NCBI RefSeq assembly: GCF_014698065.1
Contig: NZ_JACJSI010000003.1
Location: forward strand, 116,637 to 180,636
From: Nostoc flagelliforme FACHB-838
GTDB taxonomy: Bacteria; Cyanobacteriota; Cyanobacteriia; Cyanobacteriales; Nostocaceae
Direction of reading: 5' to 3'
Length of the DNA stretch: 64,000 nucleotides
The notes under the pieces are model-generated. The model was not told where the DNA came from, did not search any database, and saw nothing but the letters and a program-made list of their open reading frames with translations. The first letter of the stretch is position 1. Every line of letters begins with the position of its first letter. Positions 52,187 through 62,312 of the stretch are shown here, in pieces. The translations under genes and the position numbers were made by a program.

Positions 52187-53512
52187 ATGGCAAAGCTCAA
52201 AATCTCGAAAAAAACCTCCACTGCTTTAATCAATTCCCTTGGTGCGGGGGTAGTACCAAGAGTGGGAGTTGAATATATAGCAGTAGGTCGAGAAAAAGAA
52301 CTAAAAAGCCTGTTACAAAATCTCGATGATATTGCAGAAGGTGTCGCAGCATTTCGCTTCATAATTGGTAATTACGGTTCTGGTAAAAGTTTTTTATTGC
52401 AATTAATTCGTAACCGAGCGATGGAGCAAGGTTTTGTAGTAGCTGATGCTGACTTATCCCCTGAGCGCCGATTAGCTGGAAGCAACCATGAAGGTGTAGC
52501 TACCTATCGAGAATTAATGAGCCACCTAGCTACAAAAACTCGTCCTGATGGTGGTGCTTTAGTCTCGATTTTAGAAGGATGGATTAATAAAATTCAACAA
52601 GAAGTTGTCAAAGAAACTGAAATGCGTCCAAATGACAATGGTTTTGATGACAAAGTTGAATCGAAAATTAGGGAAGTAGTTCAGTATATTGAAGACTTGG
52701 TTCACGGCTTCGATTTTGGTAGCGTGATTATCGCTTATTGGCGTGGCTACCGAATGGATGATGATAATTTAAAAAATGCGGCAATGCGCTGGTTACGCGG
52801 AGAATTTACTACTAAAGTAGAGGCGAAAGCAGCTTTAGGAGTGCGCGTCATTATTGATGATAGTTGGTATGACTATATTAAATTATTTGCGAAATTTATA
52901 GCTGAGATTGGCTATAAAGGACTGTTAATTTTAGTTGATGAAGCCGTACATTTATATCAAATATCTACTACAGTCACGCGGGAAAAGAATTATAATAGGC
53001 TCCTCGCAATGTTTAACGACACCATGCAATGTAAAGCAGAACATCTTGGCATTGTTGTTGGTGGAACAACTAAATTTTTAGAAGACCCCAAACGGGGACT
53101 TTTTGCAGACCAAGCTTGGCAAAGACGCACAAAAGAAAGTCGTTTTGTTGCACAAGCTAATGTTCAGGAACATTTAGGGCCAGTGATTCGGCTAAATCCG
53201 TTGAGTGAAGCAGAAATTTTGACGCTTCTGCAACGTTTAGCTGAGATTCATGCACTCAATTTTGGGTATGAACAGACTTTGACAAATCGTGAGTTGAAGG
53301 AGTTTGTGCAAGAAATTATTAATCGTTTGGGTGCAGAAGCATTACTGACACCAGGGGAAATTGTGCGAGATTTTATGAGTGTGCTGAATATTCTTCACCA
53401 AAATCCAGGAATTGCGTTTAGTGAATTAATTCATGGTTCTAAATTTAAACCTACTGCTATGGGTAAGGATGCAGATGTGGATGAGGATGACGCAGCCGAA
53501 TTTAGTTTGTGA
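52187..53512 (+). CDS. BrxD-like (DUF2791) ATPase
   Basis: 441 residues. IAVGREKELKSLLQNLDDIA leads to Walker A FIIGNYGSGKSFLLQLIRNR (about 59-78), DADLSPERRLAGSNHEGVAT, Walker B KGLLILVDEAVHLYQIS with D251-E252, and sensor HLGIVVGGTTKFLEDPKRGL. The family is DUF2791, to which BrxD of type 2 BREX belongs, and which also pairs with TerB-C proteins and helicases in other gene sets. Neither BrxHI-type helicase, PglX/Z nor any BREX gene is present. The last ~20 residues are acidic (DADVDEDDAAEF). ATPase motifs are intact. Co-directional with the TerB-C-like gene and likely to act with it. Confidence 0.82.
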   Translation: MAKLKISKKTSTALINSLGAGVVPRVGVEYIAVGREKELKSLLQNLDDIAEGVAAFRFIIGNYGSGKSFLLQLIRNRAMEQGFVVADADLSPERRLAGSNHEGVATYRELMSHLATKTRPDGGALVSILEGWINKIQQEVVKETEMRPNDNGFDDKVESKIREVVQYIEDLVHGFDFGSVIIAYWRGYRMDDDNLKNAAMRWLRGEFTTKVEAKAALGVRVIIDDSWYDYIKLFAKFIAEIGYKGLLILVDEAVHLYQISTTVTREKNYNRLLAMFNDTMQCKAEHLGIVVGGTTKFLEDPKRGLFADQAWQRRTKESRFVAQANVQEHLGPVIRLNPLSEAEILTLLQRLAEIHALNFGYEQTLTNRELKEFVQEIINRLGAEALLTPGEIVRDFMSVLNILHQNPGIAFSELIHGSKFKPTAMGKDADVDEDDAAEFSL

Positions 53513-53549
53513 TTAATAATAAAGACATTGAGTCAGAAGAACAAGCAGA

Positions 53550-53720
53550 TTGAAAAATTCATCTGCTTTAATAAGGAGAAAACTATCAGGTTTTTCAACA
53601 AAGCGACTTTTAAGATTTCTAAATGCTTTAGGTTGTGATGTCGAAATAGTGGTGAAGTGGAAATCTAAATCTCAAACACAGGCTCAAACAAAAGTAGTTA
53701 CAACGTATTTCAGAGAAGAG
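53550..53720 (+). pseudogene. Remnant of an HTH antitoxin (HigA-like)
   Basis: Reading from a TTG at 53550, about 50 residues carry ALIRRKLSGFSTKRLLRFLN then ALGCDVEIVVKWKSKSQTQA. This is the C-terminal half of an XRE-type antitoxin, whose intact form has an HTH ending in Q-x-K-x-S-x-L-I-R-G-K-L-SGFS. The N-terminal HTH half and any toxin gene are missing. The frame then runs on into the adjacent Uma2 region without meaning. Confidence 0.65.
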
Positions 53721-53752
53721 AACACATTTTTTACGCGATCACACCAACAAAA

Positions 53753-54340
53753 TCATTCATTAGCATCCTTTGGAAACAACCGATTCAAGTCTAATAATGC
53801 ATCTTCAAATCCAGGAATCACTACTGATTGATTCGATAAATAAATCTGCTTGCTGAGATAGCTAAACTTATTTTGAGCATTTTGATACGGTTGGCTATAA
53901 TGCTCAAGCTGACGAGCCGGCAAATTCACAATCCAGTAATGAGAAATTCCAGCTTCTGCATATAATGACAGCTTGGTTGTTTGGTCGTAATCTATTGTTT
54001 TATCCGAAATTTCAATTACTAACAAAATATCTTCGGGATAGGGATGATGAGCGAGATAATCTTCATCTTTTCCTTTTGCAATGACAACATCCGGCTCAGG
54101 CTCACTCTGATTAGGAAGAGTGATAGGATCTTGTCCACGGATGACTGCTCGTTCGCCTAAAATCCGATCCAATTGACGGCACAGGATAGAACTACAAACT
54201 GTATGAGGCGTTCCCTTTGCTGTCATTTGAATCAGTTCCCCTCGAATCAATTCAATATGATTGGCCTCTGTGAGAAATCCGAGTTCAATCAATTGATGGT
54301 ATTCTGCGATCGTAAATCGCTTAGGTGTCACAATATTCAT
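53753..54340 (-). CDS. Uma2-family (DUF820) PD-(D/E)XK protein
   Basis: From the ATG at 54340 (MNIVTPKRFTIAEYHQLIEL) the protein has about 195 residues. Signature: HIELIRGELIQMTAKGTPHT, SEPEPDVVIAKGK (metal Asp), DILLVIEISDKTIDYDQTTK (Glu-x-Ser-Asp replacing E-x-K), and AEAGISHYWIVNLPARQLEH. The upstream extension in the frame to 54415 (MMPAAVNNAVSLI) comes from a 'ccgccgcaggcatcac' repeat and is rejected. Function of Uma2 proteins in cyanobacteria is unknown. It converges on the antitoxin remnant. Confidence 0.87.
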   Translation of the reverse strand: MNIVTPKRFTIAEYHQLIELGFLTEANHIELIRGELIQMTAKGTPHTVCSSILCRQLDRILGERAVIRGQDPITLPNQSEPEPDVVIAKGKDEDYLAHHPYPEDILLVIEISDKTIDYDQTTKLSLYAEAGISHYWIVNLPARQLEHYSQPYQNAQNKFSYLSKQIYLSNQSVVIPGFEDALLDLNRLFPKDANE

Positions 54341-54396
54341 GAGACATCTTTCCAATAGTACTTGTATATTAGTAGAGATTAAACTAACTGCGTTGT

Positions 54397-55683
<1,287 letters not shown>

Positions 55684-55776
55684 TTACAAGATTTAGTCAG
55701 CAGCAGGTATACTTCTATCTTGTATCTTGCACCATTCTCAATAACCGTAGGGTAGTTTTTTAGAGATGAGGTTGTT

Positions 55777-56676
55777 ATGAGTCAGATTGAACGAGTTGCG
55801 ATCGTTGGAGGAAGCCACGGTAATGAGTTAACAGGAGTACATCTTGTCAAAAAGTTTCAGCAGTATCCAAATGTAATCAATAGATCAAGTTTTGAAACTC
55901 TGGCATTACTTGGCAATCTCAAAGCTATTGAAGAAGGCAAACGATACATTGACAAGGATTTAAATCGTTGCTTCACTAATCAAGGTTTACAAAATTCCCA
56001 ACTCTCAAGTTACGAAGATACGCGGGCGAAAGCAATCCAACAAATACTGCAACCACAAAATCAGCCTTTTGTAGATGTAATCATTGATTTGCACAGCACA
56101 ACTGCCAACATGGGGTTAAGTCTGATTTTTTGTGATATGCATCCTTTATTACTTCGGTTAGGCGCTTATTTAAGTTCTATCAATCCGATGGTAAAGGTTT
56201 TTGTGAATCAACAATCTAGAGAAGGTGGTTTTCTCCGTTCTCTATGCGAATTGGGTTTTGTTATAGAAGTTGGCGCTGTGGCTCAGAATACTTTAAACGC
56301 CGAATTATTTCAGCAAACGGAGCAGCTTATTTATGCAGTTTTAGACTATTTTGAAGGGTACAACCAAGGTAATATTCCGCAAAAAAATAGCACGCTTACA
56401 CTTTATGAATACATTGAGACAATCGATTATCCTAGAAGCGATGCCTACGGGGGGCTGCACTTACGCGGGGAGATTCAAGCCATGATTCACCCCCACCTTC
56501 AATTTAGGGATTATGAACCTTTGAATCCAGGCGATCCAATGTTTCTGACTTTTGAAGGGAAAGATATTTTATATGAGGGAGAGTCTACTGTTTATCCTAT
56601 TTTTATTAATGAAGCAGCTTATTACGAAAAAGGAATTGCCATGTATCTAAGCAAAAAGCAGCAACAAGTAGTTTAA
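55777..56676 (+). CDS. Aspartoacylase (AspA/AstE family), paralogue 1
   Basis: Zinc-dependent deacylase of the aspartoacylase family, which hydrolyses N-acetylaspartate to aspartate and acetate. Zinc/active-site motifs: [20 protein letters not shown] (H-G-x-E), [12 protein letters not shown] (DLNRCF), [17 protein letters not shown] (His) and [11 protein letters not shown] (catalytic Glu). [10 protein letters not shown] is the C-terminal signature. The paralogue at 59570-60454 is about 60% alike by eye. Compared with it, residues ~221-231 ([11 protein letters not shown]) are an insert encoded by a dispersed repeat at 56438-56466. Probably active if the insert is surface-exposed. It stands alone here. 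Confidence 0.85.
   Translation: MSQIERVAIVGGSHGNELTGVHLVKKFQQYPNVINRSSFETLALLGNLKAIEEGKRYIDKDLNRCFTNQGLQNSQLSSYEDTRAKAIQQILQPQNQPFVDVIIDLHSTTANMGLSLIFCDMHPLLLRLGAYLSSINPMVKVFVNQQSREGGFLRSLCELGFVIEVGAVAQNTLNAELFQQTEQLIYAVLDYFEGYNQGNIPQKNSTLTLYEYIETIDYPRSDAYGGLHLRGEIQAMIHPHLQFRDYEPLNPGDPMFLTFEGKDILYEGESTVYPIFINEAAYYEKGIAMYLSKKQQQVV
56438..56466 (+). repeat. Dispersed repeat inside the aspartoacylase gene
   Basis: GCGATGCCTACGGGGGGCTG then CACTTACGC is the same family as 60543-60576. It adds about ten in-frame residues just before the conserved GEIQAMIHP segment. Confidence 0.75.
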
Positions 56677-56869
56677 TTTATTGCTGAATTAGAAAAAGTA
56701 AATCATATTTATGATGCAATCTTTGAGTGCATCTTCATCAATTTTGCTCGAAATATAGTTCTCATTATCTAACTGAAAATTAAAGACTAAAACACAGCTT
56801 TTTGAGCTTAAGATTACTTGGCACTACTGCAATGTACTGAACCAGGTTTCTAAATCTGCGTAGTTTACC

Positions 56870-57176
56870 GCCGTAGGCATCGCCTGAAAATCTAACAAAG
56901 CTTCACCGAGATTTTCTAATTTTTCTAAAGAGAGGGTTTCAATGCGCGATCGCACCTCTTGGGGTAATTCTCCCACGCGGCGAGTAAGCGTCGGAGAATG
57001 AGTGATCGTTCTCGTTGTTATCCTTCTGCGAGAATTTCTTGATAAATTACTGACTCGCGCATCATACCCTCCCGAAATAATTGTCGAATTAAGTCCTTTT
57101 TGTATTTTAACCCCGCTAAGATTTGGGTGTAAGCCGAAATTTGTGATCGTTGTCCTGGCTCAAGTTTTAGAACTTA
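56870..57176 (-). pseudogene. Rpn/DUF4351-type pseudogene
   Basis: Fragments in successive frames: QLEPGQRSQISAYTQILAGL and YKKDLIRQLFREGMMRESVI then YQEILAEG followed by a stop; then RRLLARRVGELPQEVRSRIE and TLSLEKLENLGEALLDFQAM in another frame. These match the C-terminal half of the Rpn/DUF4351 family (compare 28754-29593). A nonsense and a frameshift, plus loss of the first ~180 residues, make it non-functional. A 'gccgtaggcatcgcc' repeat abuts its 3' end. Confidence 0.7.
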
Positions 57177-57192
57177 CACACGGGTAATGGAA

Positions 57193-57231
57193 AACGAACC
57201 ACAGAGGACGCAGAGGACACGGAGAAATGAG
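57193..57231 (+). repeat. Dispersed 'aacgaaccacagaggacgcagag' repeat, copy 3
   Basis: Periodic 'gaggac gcagag' units related to 17015-17046 and 30441-30480. Here it is intergenic, just after the Rpn pseudogene and before the dehydrogenase 3' end. Confidence 0.75.
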
Positions 57232-57257
57232 AGTTTGGGAGGATTTTTGCATAAGTC

Positions 57258-58229
57258 CTAATTATAAACTTCAGGGTTGACACAATTAGCCAAGCGATCG
57301 CCTCTCAGTCCTGCGATTAAGTTAGCGATCGCCATTGTTGCCATTTTTGAACGCGTTTGGCGGCTGGCACTGCCGATATGAGGTGCAATAATTAGATTGT
57401 CTAAGGTCAATAACAGGCTATCGCTGGGAATCGGTTCTGGTTCGGTGACATCTATAGCCGCCGCAATTTGACAACTGGCAAGAGCGCGATACAGAGAATC
57501 TGGATCTACAATATTTCCTCGCGCCGTGTTAATCAAAATAGCCGATCGCTTCATCAATTCAAATTGGCGATCGCTAATCAAATGGTAAGTATCATCAACC
57601 GATGGTGTATGCAGTGTAACAAAATCTGATTTTTGCAGTAAGTGTTCTAACGTAGCAAACTCCACACCTAGAGATTGTTCTAATTCTGGGCTGCATCGTT
57701 GCCGACTCGTATACAAAATCTGCATTTCAAACCCTTTGGCACGACGAGCGATCGCTTGACCAATCCGCCCAAAACCAACAATTCCCAAGGTAGCGCCCGT
57801 AACATTTGGCCCCAATAATAAATCTGGTTCCCAAGTCTGCCACAAACCTGCACGAGTAAACCGATCTGCCTCTACTACTCGCCGTGCAGCTGCCATTAGC
57901 AATGCCCAGGCGAAATCTGCGGTAGCATCGGTTAACACCCCAGGAGTATTACCGACGGGGATTTGCCGTGTTGTAGCGGCGGTAATGTCGATGTTATCGT
58001 AACCTACCGCCATTTGACTGATGACTTTGAGTTTCCCTGAGTCGATGAGTTGTCGATCAATTTGGTCAGTCAGCAGACATAGCAAACCATCTATTTCCTT
58101 GACTTTTTCTAGTAAAATTTCGTAGGGAGGGGGTTGGCGTTCTGGCCAAACTTCCACAGTGGCGAGCGATCGCAGTGGCTCTAATTCGATGGGTAGGCGA
58201 CGAGTAACGAAGACTTTAGCTTGAAGCAT
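57258..58229 (-). CDS. D-2-hydroxyacid dehydrogenase (glyoxylate/hydroxypyruvate reductase-like)
   Basis: 323 residues. NAD(P) loop LGIVGFGRIGQAIARRAKGF, substrate-binding VGYDNIDITAATTRQIPVGN, catalytic Arg in LINTARGNIVDPDSLYRAL, Glu in DVTEPEPIPSDSLLL, and His in IIAPHIGSASRQTRSKMATM. The complete R-E-H set and length point to glycerate/glyoxylate-type D-isomer dehydrogenases, plausible in photorespiratory glycolate metabolism. Exact substrate uncertain. Single gene between repeats. Confidence 0.88.
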   Translation of the reverse strand: MLQAKVFVTRRLPIELEPLRSLATVEVWPERQPPPYEILLEKVKEIDGLLCLLTDQIDRQLIDSGKLKVISQMAVGYDNIDITAATTRQIPVGNTPGVLTDATADFAWALLMAAARRVVEADRFTRAGLWQTWEPDLLLGPNVTGATLGIVGFGRIGQAIARRAKGFEMQILYTSRQRCSPELEQSLGVEFATLEHLLQKSDFVTLHTPSVDDTYHLISDRQFELMKRSAILINTARGNIVDPDSLYRALASCQIAAAIDVTEPEPIPSDSLLLTLDNLIIAPHIGSASRQTRSKMATMAIANLIAGLRGDRLANCVNPEVYN

Positions 58230-58517
58230 AATTATTGAACCTTTTATCTCCTCAAAGAGATATATTACCGAAGAAGAATTCAGGAGCCAGAATCTATTCT
58301 CGATTCCGTGTGACTGGATGGAGAATCGAGGTTGAGAGCAAGCGATTTTAAACGCGCGTGATATTAAATTCTTTCTTTATCGAAACCCCTGGCTTGACTG
58401 CTGGGGTATTCTCAATTTTGAATTCTGTCTTCAGCAGGACTTCTCATTGGTTCATTTTGCCTTTGCTTAGTCTACGCTGAATATAGATGTTTATCCGTGG
58501 TGGTGTAGTACAAATTT

Positions 58518-59573
58518 ATGACTAACTCAACTCCAATGGATGACGAGAAAAAGCTCCCCAAGAAGAAAGGCAAGTCGCTTCCTCCCAAGCTGGTTATCGG
58601 GCTAGGAAAGTTTATCTGGACGAGTATGTGGCAGATAATGATGTCAAACCTTGCTCCCCGCAATCAGTCGGGAGCATATATTCGTCCTAATAGCCAGTTT
58701 CGCAAGTTTATCGGCACAGAGTCAGGGAATCCACATCTACCAGCAACGGGGCGTTACAAACTCTATGTTGGGCTGGGCTGTCCTTGGGCACATCGAACTT
58801 TGGTTGTGCGATCGCTCAAAAAACTTGAAGCGGTAATATCAGTGTGTATCATCTCTCCTTCTCCCATTGAAGGCGGTTGGATATTCAATGAAGAAGAAGA
58901 AGGTTGTCGCACACTGACTGAATTTTATCAGAAGGCAGAACCCGGCTACAGTGGACGCTCTACGGTGCCAGTATTATGGGATAACCAAACAAAAGCGATC
59001 GTCAATAATGAGAGTTCAGAAATTATCGTCATGCTGAACTCTGAGTTTAACGAGTTCGCCAACAATCCGACGCTAAATCTTTACCCAGAAGAACTTAAAG
59101 AGAAAATTGACTGGTGGAATGAAAAGATTTATCACGCGGTAAATAACGGTGTCTATCGTTGCGGCTTTGCCCAAACTCAAGAAGCATATAATGAAGCTTG
59201 TAATGAACTGTTCGCAACTCTCGATGAAATTGAGCTTGCATTGCAGACTAATCGTTATCTCTGCGGAGAAAATCTGACACTCGCAGATGTGCGGTTATTC
59301 ACGACATTATTTCGGTTTGATAGTGCCTACTATGGGCTGTTTAAATGCAATCGGCAACAAATTCGAGACTATCAGAATCTCGGAGCTTATCTGCGCGATT
59401 TGTATCAGCTTCCAGGTGTGGCTGATACTTGCGATGTAGAAACGGTGAAGCGGGATTACTACGGGAATCTATTCCCACTCAATCCCGGTGGCATTATTCC
59501 CAATGGCCCCGATATGTCTTATCTTAATCAACCACACGATCGTGATCGCATCGGCAAGGTGAATGCTTCATGA
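58518..59573 (+). CDS. Glutathionyl-hydroquinone reductase (YqjG/Xi-class GST)
   Basis: 351 residues. The Xi-class signature GLGCPWAHRTLVVRS puts the catalytic Cys at C88; it is followed by SGRSTVPVLWDNQTKAIVNN (substrate side) and SSEIIVMLNSEFNEFA, and the C-terminal helical domain has NGVYRCGFAQTQEAYNEACN and LCGENLTLADVRLFTTLFRF. Enzymes of this family reduce glutathionyl-hydroquinones with glutathione. The N-terminal ~60 residues (lysine-rich and hydrophobic) are longer than minimal. The stop overlaps the start of the next gene by 4 nt (ATGA), so an aspartoacylase is translated from the same message. Confidence 0.9.
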   Translation: MTNSTPMDDEKKLPKKKGKSLPPKLVIGLGKFIWTSMWQIMMSNLAPRNQSGAYIRPNSQFRKFIGTESGNPHLPATGRYKLYVGLGCPWAHRTLVVRSLKKLEAVISVCIISPSPIEGGWIFNEEEEGCRTLTEFYQKAEPGYSGRSTVPVLWDNQTKAIVNNESSEIIVMLNSEFNEFANNPTLNLYPEELKEKIDWWNEKIYHAVNNGVYRCGFAQTQEAYNEACNELFATLDEIELALQTNRYLCGENLTLADVRLFTTLFRFDSAYYGLFKCNRQQIRDYQNLGAYLRDLYQLPGVADTCDVETVKRDYYGNLFPLNPGGIIPNGPDMSYLNQPHDRDRIGKVNAS

Positions 59574-60454
59574 AGCAGATTAATCGAGTTGCAATTGTCG
59601 GTGGAACTCATGGCAATGAGTTTACAGGAGCCTACCTAATCCAAAAATTTGCCCAGTTTCCCAATTTAATAACTAGATCGAGTTTTGAGACAGTCACCCT
59701 ATTAGCAAATCCTCATGCTTTTGCCGCCGGAAGGCGATATGTAGAGAAGGATTTAAATCGCTGTTTTCTCAAGCAAGATTTACAAGATTCGACTCTGAAA
59801 ACTTACGAAGAATTGCAAGCTAAGTTAATTCAGGATACCCTAGCCTCAAATGGGGATAAACAAGCAGATTTCATTTTAGACTTGCACAGCAGTACAGCTA
59901 ATATGGGTCTGACAATGATTTTGGTAAACAGCCATCCCTTAAACTTGAAATTGGCTGCTTATCTGAGCCAAGTTAATCCTTTTGTGAAGATTTACCGCTG
60001 CTCTTTTAAATCAGTTGCAGAAAACCCATTTGTAAATTCTCTGTGCGAATTAGGCTTTGCGATCGAGGTTGGCCCGATTGCCCAAGGTATCTTAAAAGCA
60101 ACGCTGTTCCAACAAACCCAAGAACTTGTTCATACGGTTCTGGACTACCTAGAACAGTTTAACCAGGGTGAAATACCGTCAAATAAAGAAACGTTGATTC
60201 TCTATGACCATTTATCAGTTGTGGACTACCCAAAAAACCCGGATGGGACAATCTTTGGGATGATTCATCCAGAACTTCAGGACAAGGATTATCAAGCCTT
60301 AAATCCAGGAGATCCAATTTTTATAACCTTTAATGATAAAACAATTGTTTATGAAGGTACATCTACCGTTTGGCCGATTTTTATTAATGAGGCAGCTTAC
60401 TACGAAAAGGGAATTGCCATGTGTTTAACTCAGAGGCAGCAAATAAATATATAG
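59570..60454 (+). CDS. Aspartoacylase (AspA/AstE family), paralogue 2
   Basis: 294 residues. Zinc and catalytic motifs as in paralogue 1: VAIVGGTHGNEFTGAYLIQK, EKDLNRCF, ILDLHSSTANMGLTMIL, CELGFAIEVGPIAQ and [10 protein letters not shown]. The region VDYPKNPDGTIFGMIHPELQ lacks the repeat-encoded insert of paralogue 1. It is translationally coupled to the glutathionyl-hydroquinone reductase gene, which implies a shared transcript, although a functional link between the two is not known. Acyl-aspartate or a related amide is the expected substrate. Confidence 0.88.
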   Translation: MKQINRVAIVGGTHGNEFTGAYLIQKFAQFPNLITRSSFETVTLLANPHAFAAGRRYVEKDLNRCFLKQDLQDSTLKTYEELQAKLIQDTLASNGDKQADFILDLHSSTANMGLTMILVNSHPLNLKLAAYLSQVNPFVKIYRCSFKSVAENPFVNSLCELGFAIEVGPIAQGILKATLFQQTQELVHTVLDYLEQFNQGEIPSNKETLILYDHLSVVDYPKNPDGTIFGMIHPELQDKDYQALNPGDPIFITFNDKTIVYEGTSTVWPIFINEAAYYEKGIAMCLTQRQQINI

Positions 60455-60911
60455 AATAGGGAGAAACTTTTGATATAACCACTTTTTATGGTAAGCAATG
60501 ATAATAATTTAGCATCAAAATCATTAATAACTTTTATTTTTAGCGCGATGTCTGCGACGGGCTACGCCTACGCTAAAACTTACTGTTACTTACTTGTATA
60601 AGTTTAAATATGCCTTAGTTGTGATATACTGAATTACCAATAATTAAGTATCAGGGTAATAAGTCAAGATTAAAGTAGCACTAAAAACCCATTACCTTAT
60701 TTACCGGGAACATTTTTTACAAAAATGGGACACTAATCTGGGCGATGCCTACGGGTGCTGCTTTTAAACTAAGTCTTGATTTTGAAAATGAGGAACAGTA
60801 AACCTTCAGGCTTAGGTTTTTCCTATCAGTCGAACGGTGACACTTGACCGATAAAGCCCAAATCTAAAACTATAATTTCCTTTTAAAATTGTCCAAATAC
60901 TTGAACTCATA
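60455..60911. other. Intergenic region with 'gcgatgtctgcgacgggctacgcctacgc' repeat
   Basis: No gene seen. 60543-60576 carries an inverted-orientation copy of the 55647-55675 repeat, and about 60740-60758 a shorter 'ggcgatgcctacggg' piece. The rest is AT-rich and likely holds the deacetylase promoter. Confidence 0.6.
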
Positions 60912-61895
60912 ATGAAAACCAAGCAAAAAGGAAACAGACCAATCGCCAGCCTTTCTTTAGACTTGGATAATATTTGGTCTTATTTAAAAAATCAGGGCGC
61001 TCCAGGTTGGGAGACTTTTCCCTCTTACCTGGATATTGCAGTACCTCGTTTCTTAGATGTTCTCCGGCAATGGGATTTGACAATCACAGTATTCATTGTA
61101 GGTCAGGATGCAGCCCTAGAAAAGAATACTAAGGCAATACAAGCGATCGCTTACGCCGGCCACGAAATTGGCAATCACTCGTTCTATCATGATCCTTGGC
61201 TACATCTGTATTCAGAGAATGAAATTGAAGAAGAGGTGGCCCTTGCCGAAAAACATATCAAGCGCGTTACTCATCAACATCCTATCGGTTTCCGGGGGCC
61301 AGGATACAGTTTTTCTCCAGCGGTATTGAAAGTTTTAGCACGACGCGGATACGAATATGATGCTTCGACTTTCCCCACGTTTTTGGGGCCCCTAGCACGA
61401 GCTTATTATTTAATGACCTGTAAATTGAGCAAGGAAGAACGTAAAAAACGGGAAGCCCTGTTTGGCGGTTTTAAAGAGGGTTTACAACCTTTAAAGCCTT
61501 ACCAATGGAAGATGGGGAAAGATAAATTAACTGAGATTCCCGTTACTACCATGCCAATTTTCAAGGTGCCAATTCACTTCAGTTACATAATGTATATAAG
61601 TACATTTTCTTCAGAATTGGCGTTACTCTATCTGCGAATTGCCTTGTGGCTGTGTAAACTTACACGCGTTCAGCCTTCTTTGCTACTGCATCCTACAGAC
61701 TTTGTAAGTCAAGAAGATGTGCCAGAACTATCATTCTTTCCTGGTATGAGTGTCCCTACTTACAAAAAGCTGGCAATAGTCAACAAAAGTTTAGAACTTA
61801 TATCTAGCCAGTTTAATGTTTTGACTGTTGGACAACACGCCAAATTCGTAGCCGGCGCCCGTGAACTGCCTGTATTAGTACCTCAAAAAAGGTAA
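60912..61895 (+). CDS. Polysaccharide deacetylase (NodB-homology) protein
   Basis: 327 residues, carbohydrate esterase 4 fold. Motif 1 is SLSLDLDNIWSYLKNQG (D-x-D-N in place of the usual DDG), motif 2 HEIGNHSFYHDPWLHLYSEN (H-x3-H metal pair), and motif 3 GFRGPGYSFSPAVLKVLARR (R-G-P). A C-terminal part, SLLLHPTDFVSQEDVPEL, gives the His/Asp motif. No signal peptide is visible, so it may act in the cytoplasm or be membrane-associated. Substrate unknown, possibly acetylated glycans. It is transcribed toward a receiver-domain gene. Confidence 0.83.
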   Translation: MKTKQKGNRPIASLSLDLDNIWSYLKNQGAPGWETFPSYLDIAVPRFLDVLRQWDLTITVFIVGQDAALEKNTKAIQAIAYAGHEIGNHSFYHDPWLHLYSENEIEEEVALAEKHIKRVTHQHPIGFRGPGYSFSPAVLKVLARRGYEYDASTFPTFLGPLARAYYLMTCKLSKEERKKREALFGGFKEGLQPLKPYQWKMGKDKLTEIPVTTMPIFKVPIHFSYIMYISTFSSELALLYLRIALWLCKLTRVQPSLLLHPTDFVSQEDVPELSFFPGMSVPTYKKLAIVNKSLELISSQFNVLTVGQHAKFVAGARELPVLVPQKR

Positions 61896-61907
61896 AAGTA
61901 TGATTTA

Positions 61908-62312
61908 TTACCAATTGCAAGAAGCAAACAAATTAGCGACAATCTCAACTAGTTCTCCTGGAGAGACTGGTTTAGATACATGAGTCTGAAAGCCAGCTTC
62001 CAAAGCGCGAATACGATTCTCGCTATCGTTATAAGCAGTTAAGGCAATAGCTGGAACTTGTCCACCCATATCTGGCTTGAGCGCTCGTATTTTTCGGATA
62101 AAAGTGTAGCCATCTTCCCCAGGCATACCTATATCACAAATTAAGACATCAGGTTGCAATTGCGGTAACACTTCTCGTGCTGCCGGTGCAGATGGAACAG
62201 CTACAATGGTCGCTCCATCTGCTTCTAATACTGTAGTAATAAAAAAGCGAATATCATCATCATCTTCAACTACAAGAATATTTAAGCCAGCAAGAGCCAG
62301 AGGAGGTTGCAT
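61908..62312 (-). CDS. Response-regulator receiver protein (single domain)
   Basis: 134 residues, CheY-like: LNILVVEDDDDIRFFITTVL (acidic pair), VLICDIGMPGEDGYTFIRKI (phosphorylated Asp), VPAIALTAYNDSENRIRALE (Thr/Ser switch) and HVSKPVSPGELVEIVANLF (Lys). All residues for phosphorylation are present and there is no output domain, so it is a stand-alone receiver, possibly partner of an unlinked hybrid kinase. AGGAGG precedes the ATG at 62312. It converges on the deacetylase gene. Confidence 0.93.
   Translation of the reverse strand: MQPPLALAGLNILVVEDDDDIRFFITTVLEADGATIVAVPSAPAAREVLPQLQPDVLICDIGMPGEDGYTFIRKIRALKPDMGGQVPAIALTAYNDSENRIRALEAGFQTHVSKPVSPGELVEIVANLFASCNW

Noticed and set aside
52187..53512. 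Complete BREX system
   Set aside because: Only the BrxD-like ATPase is present; no PglX, PglZ, BrxC/PglY or helicase gene lies in the neighbourhood.
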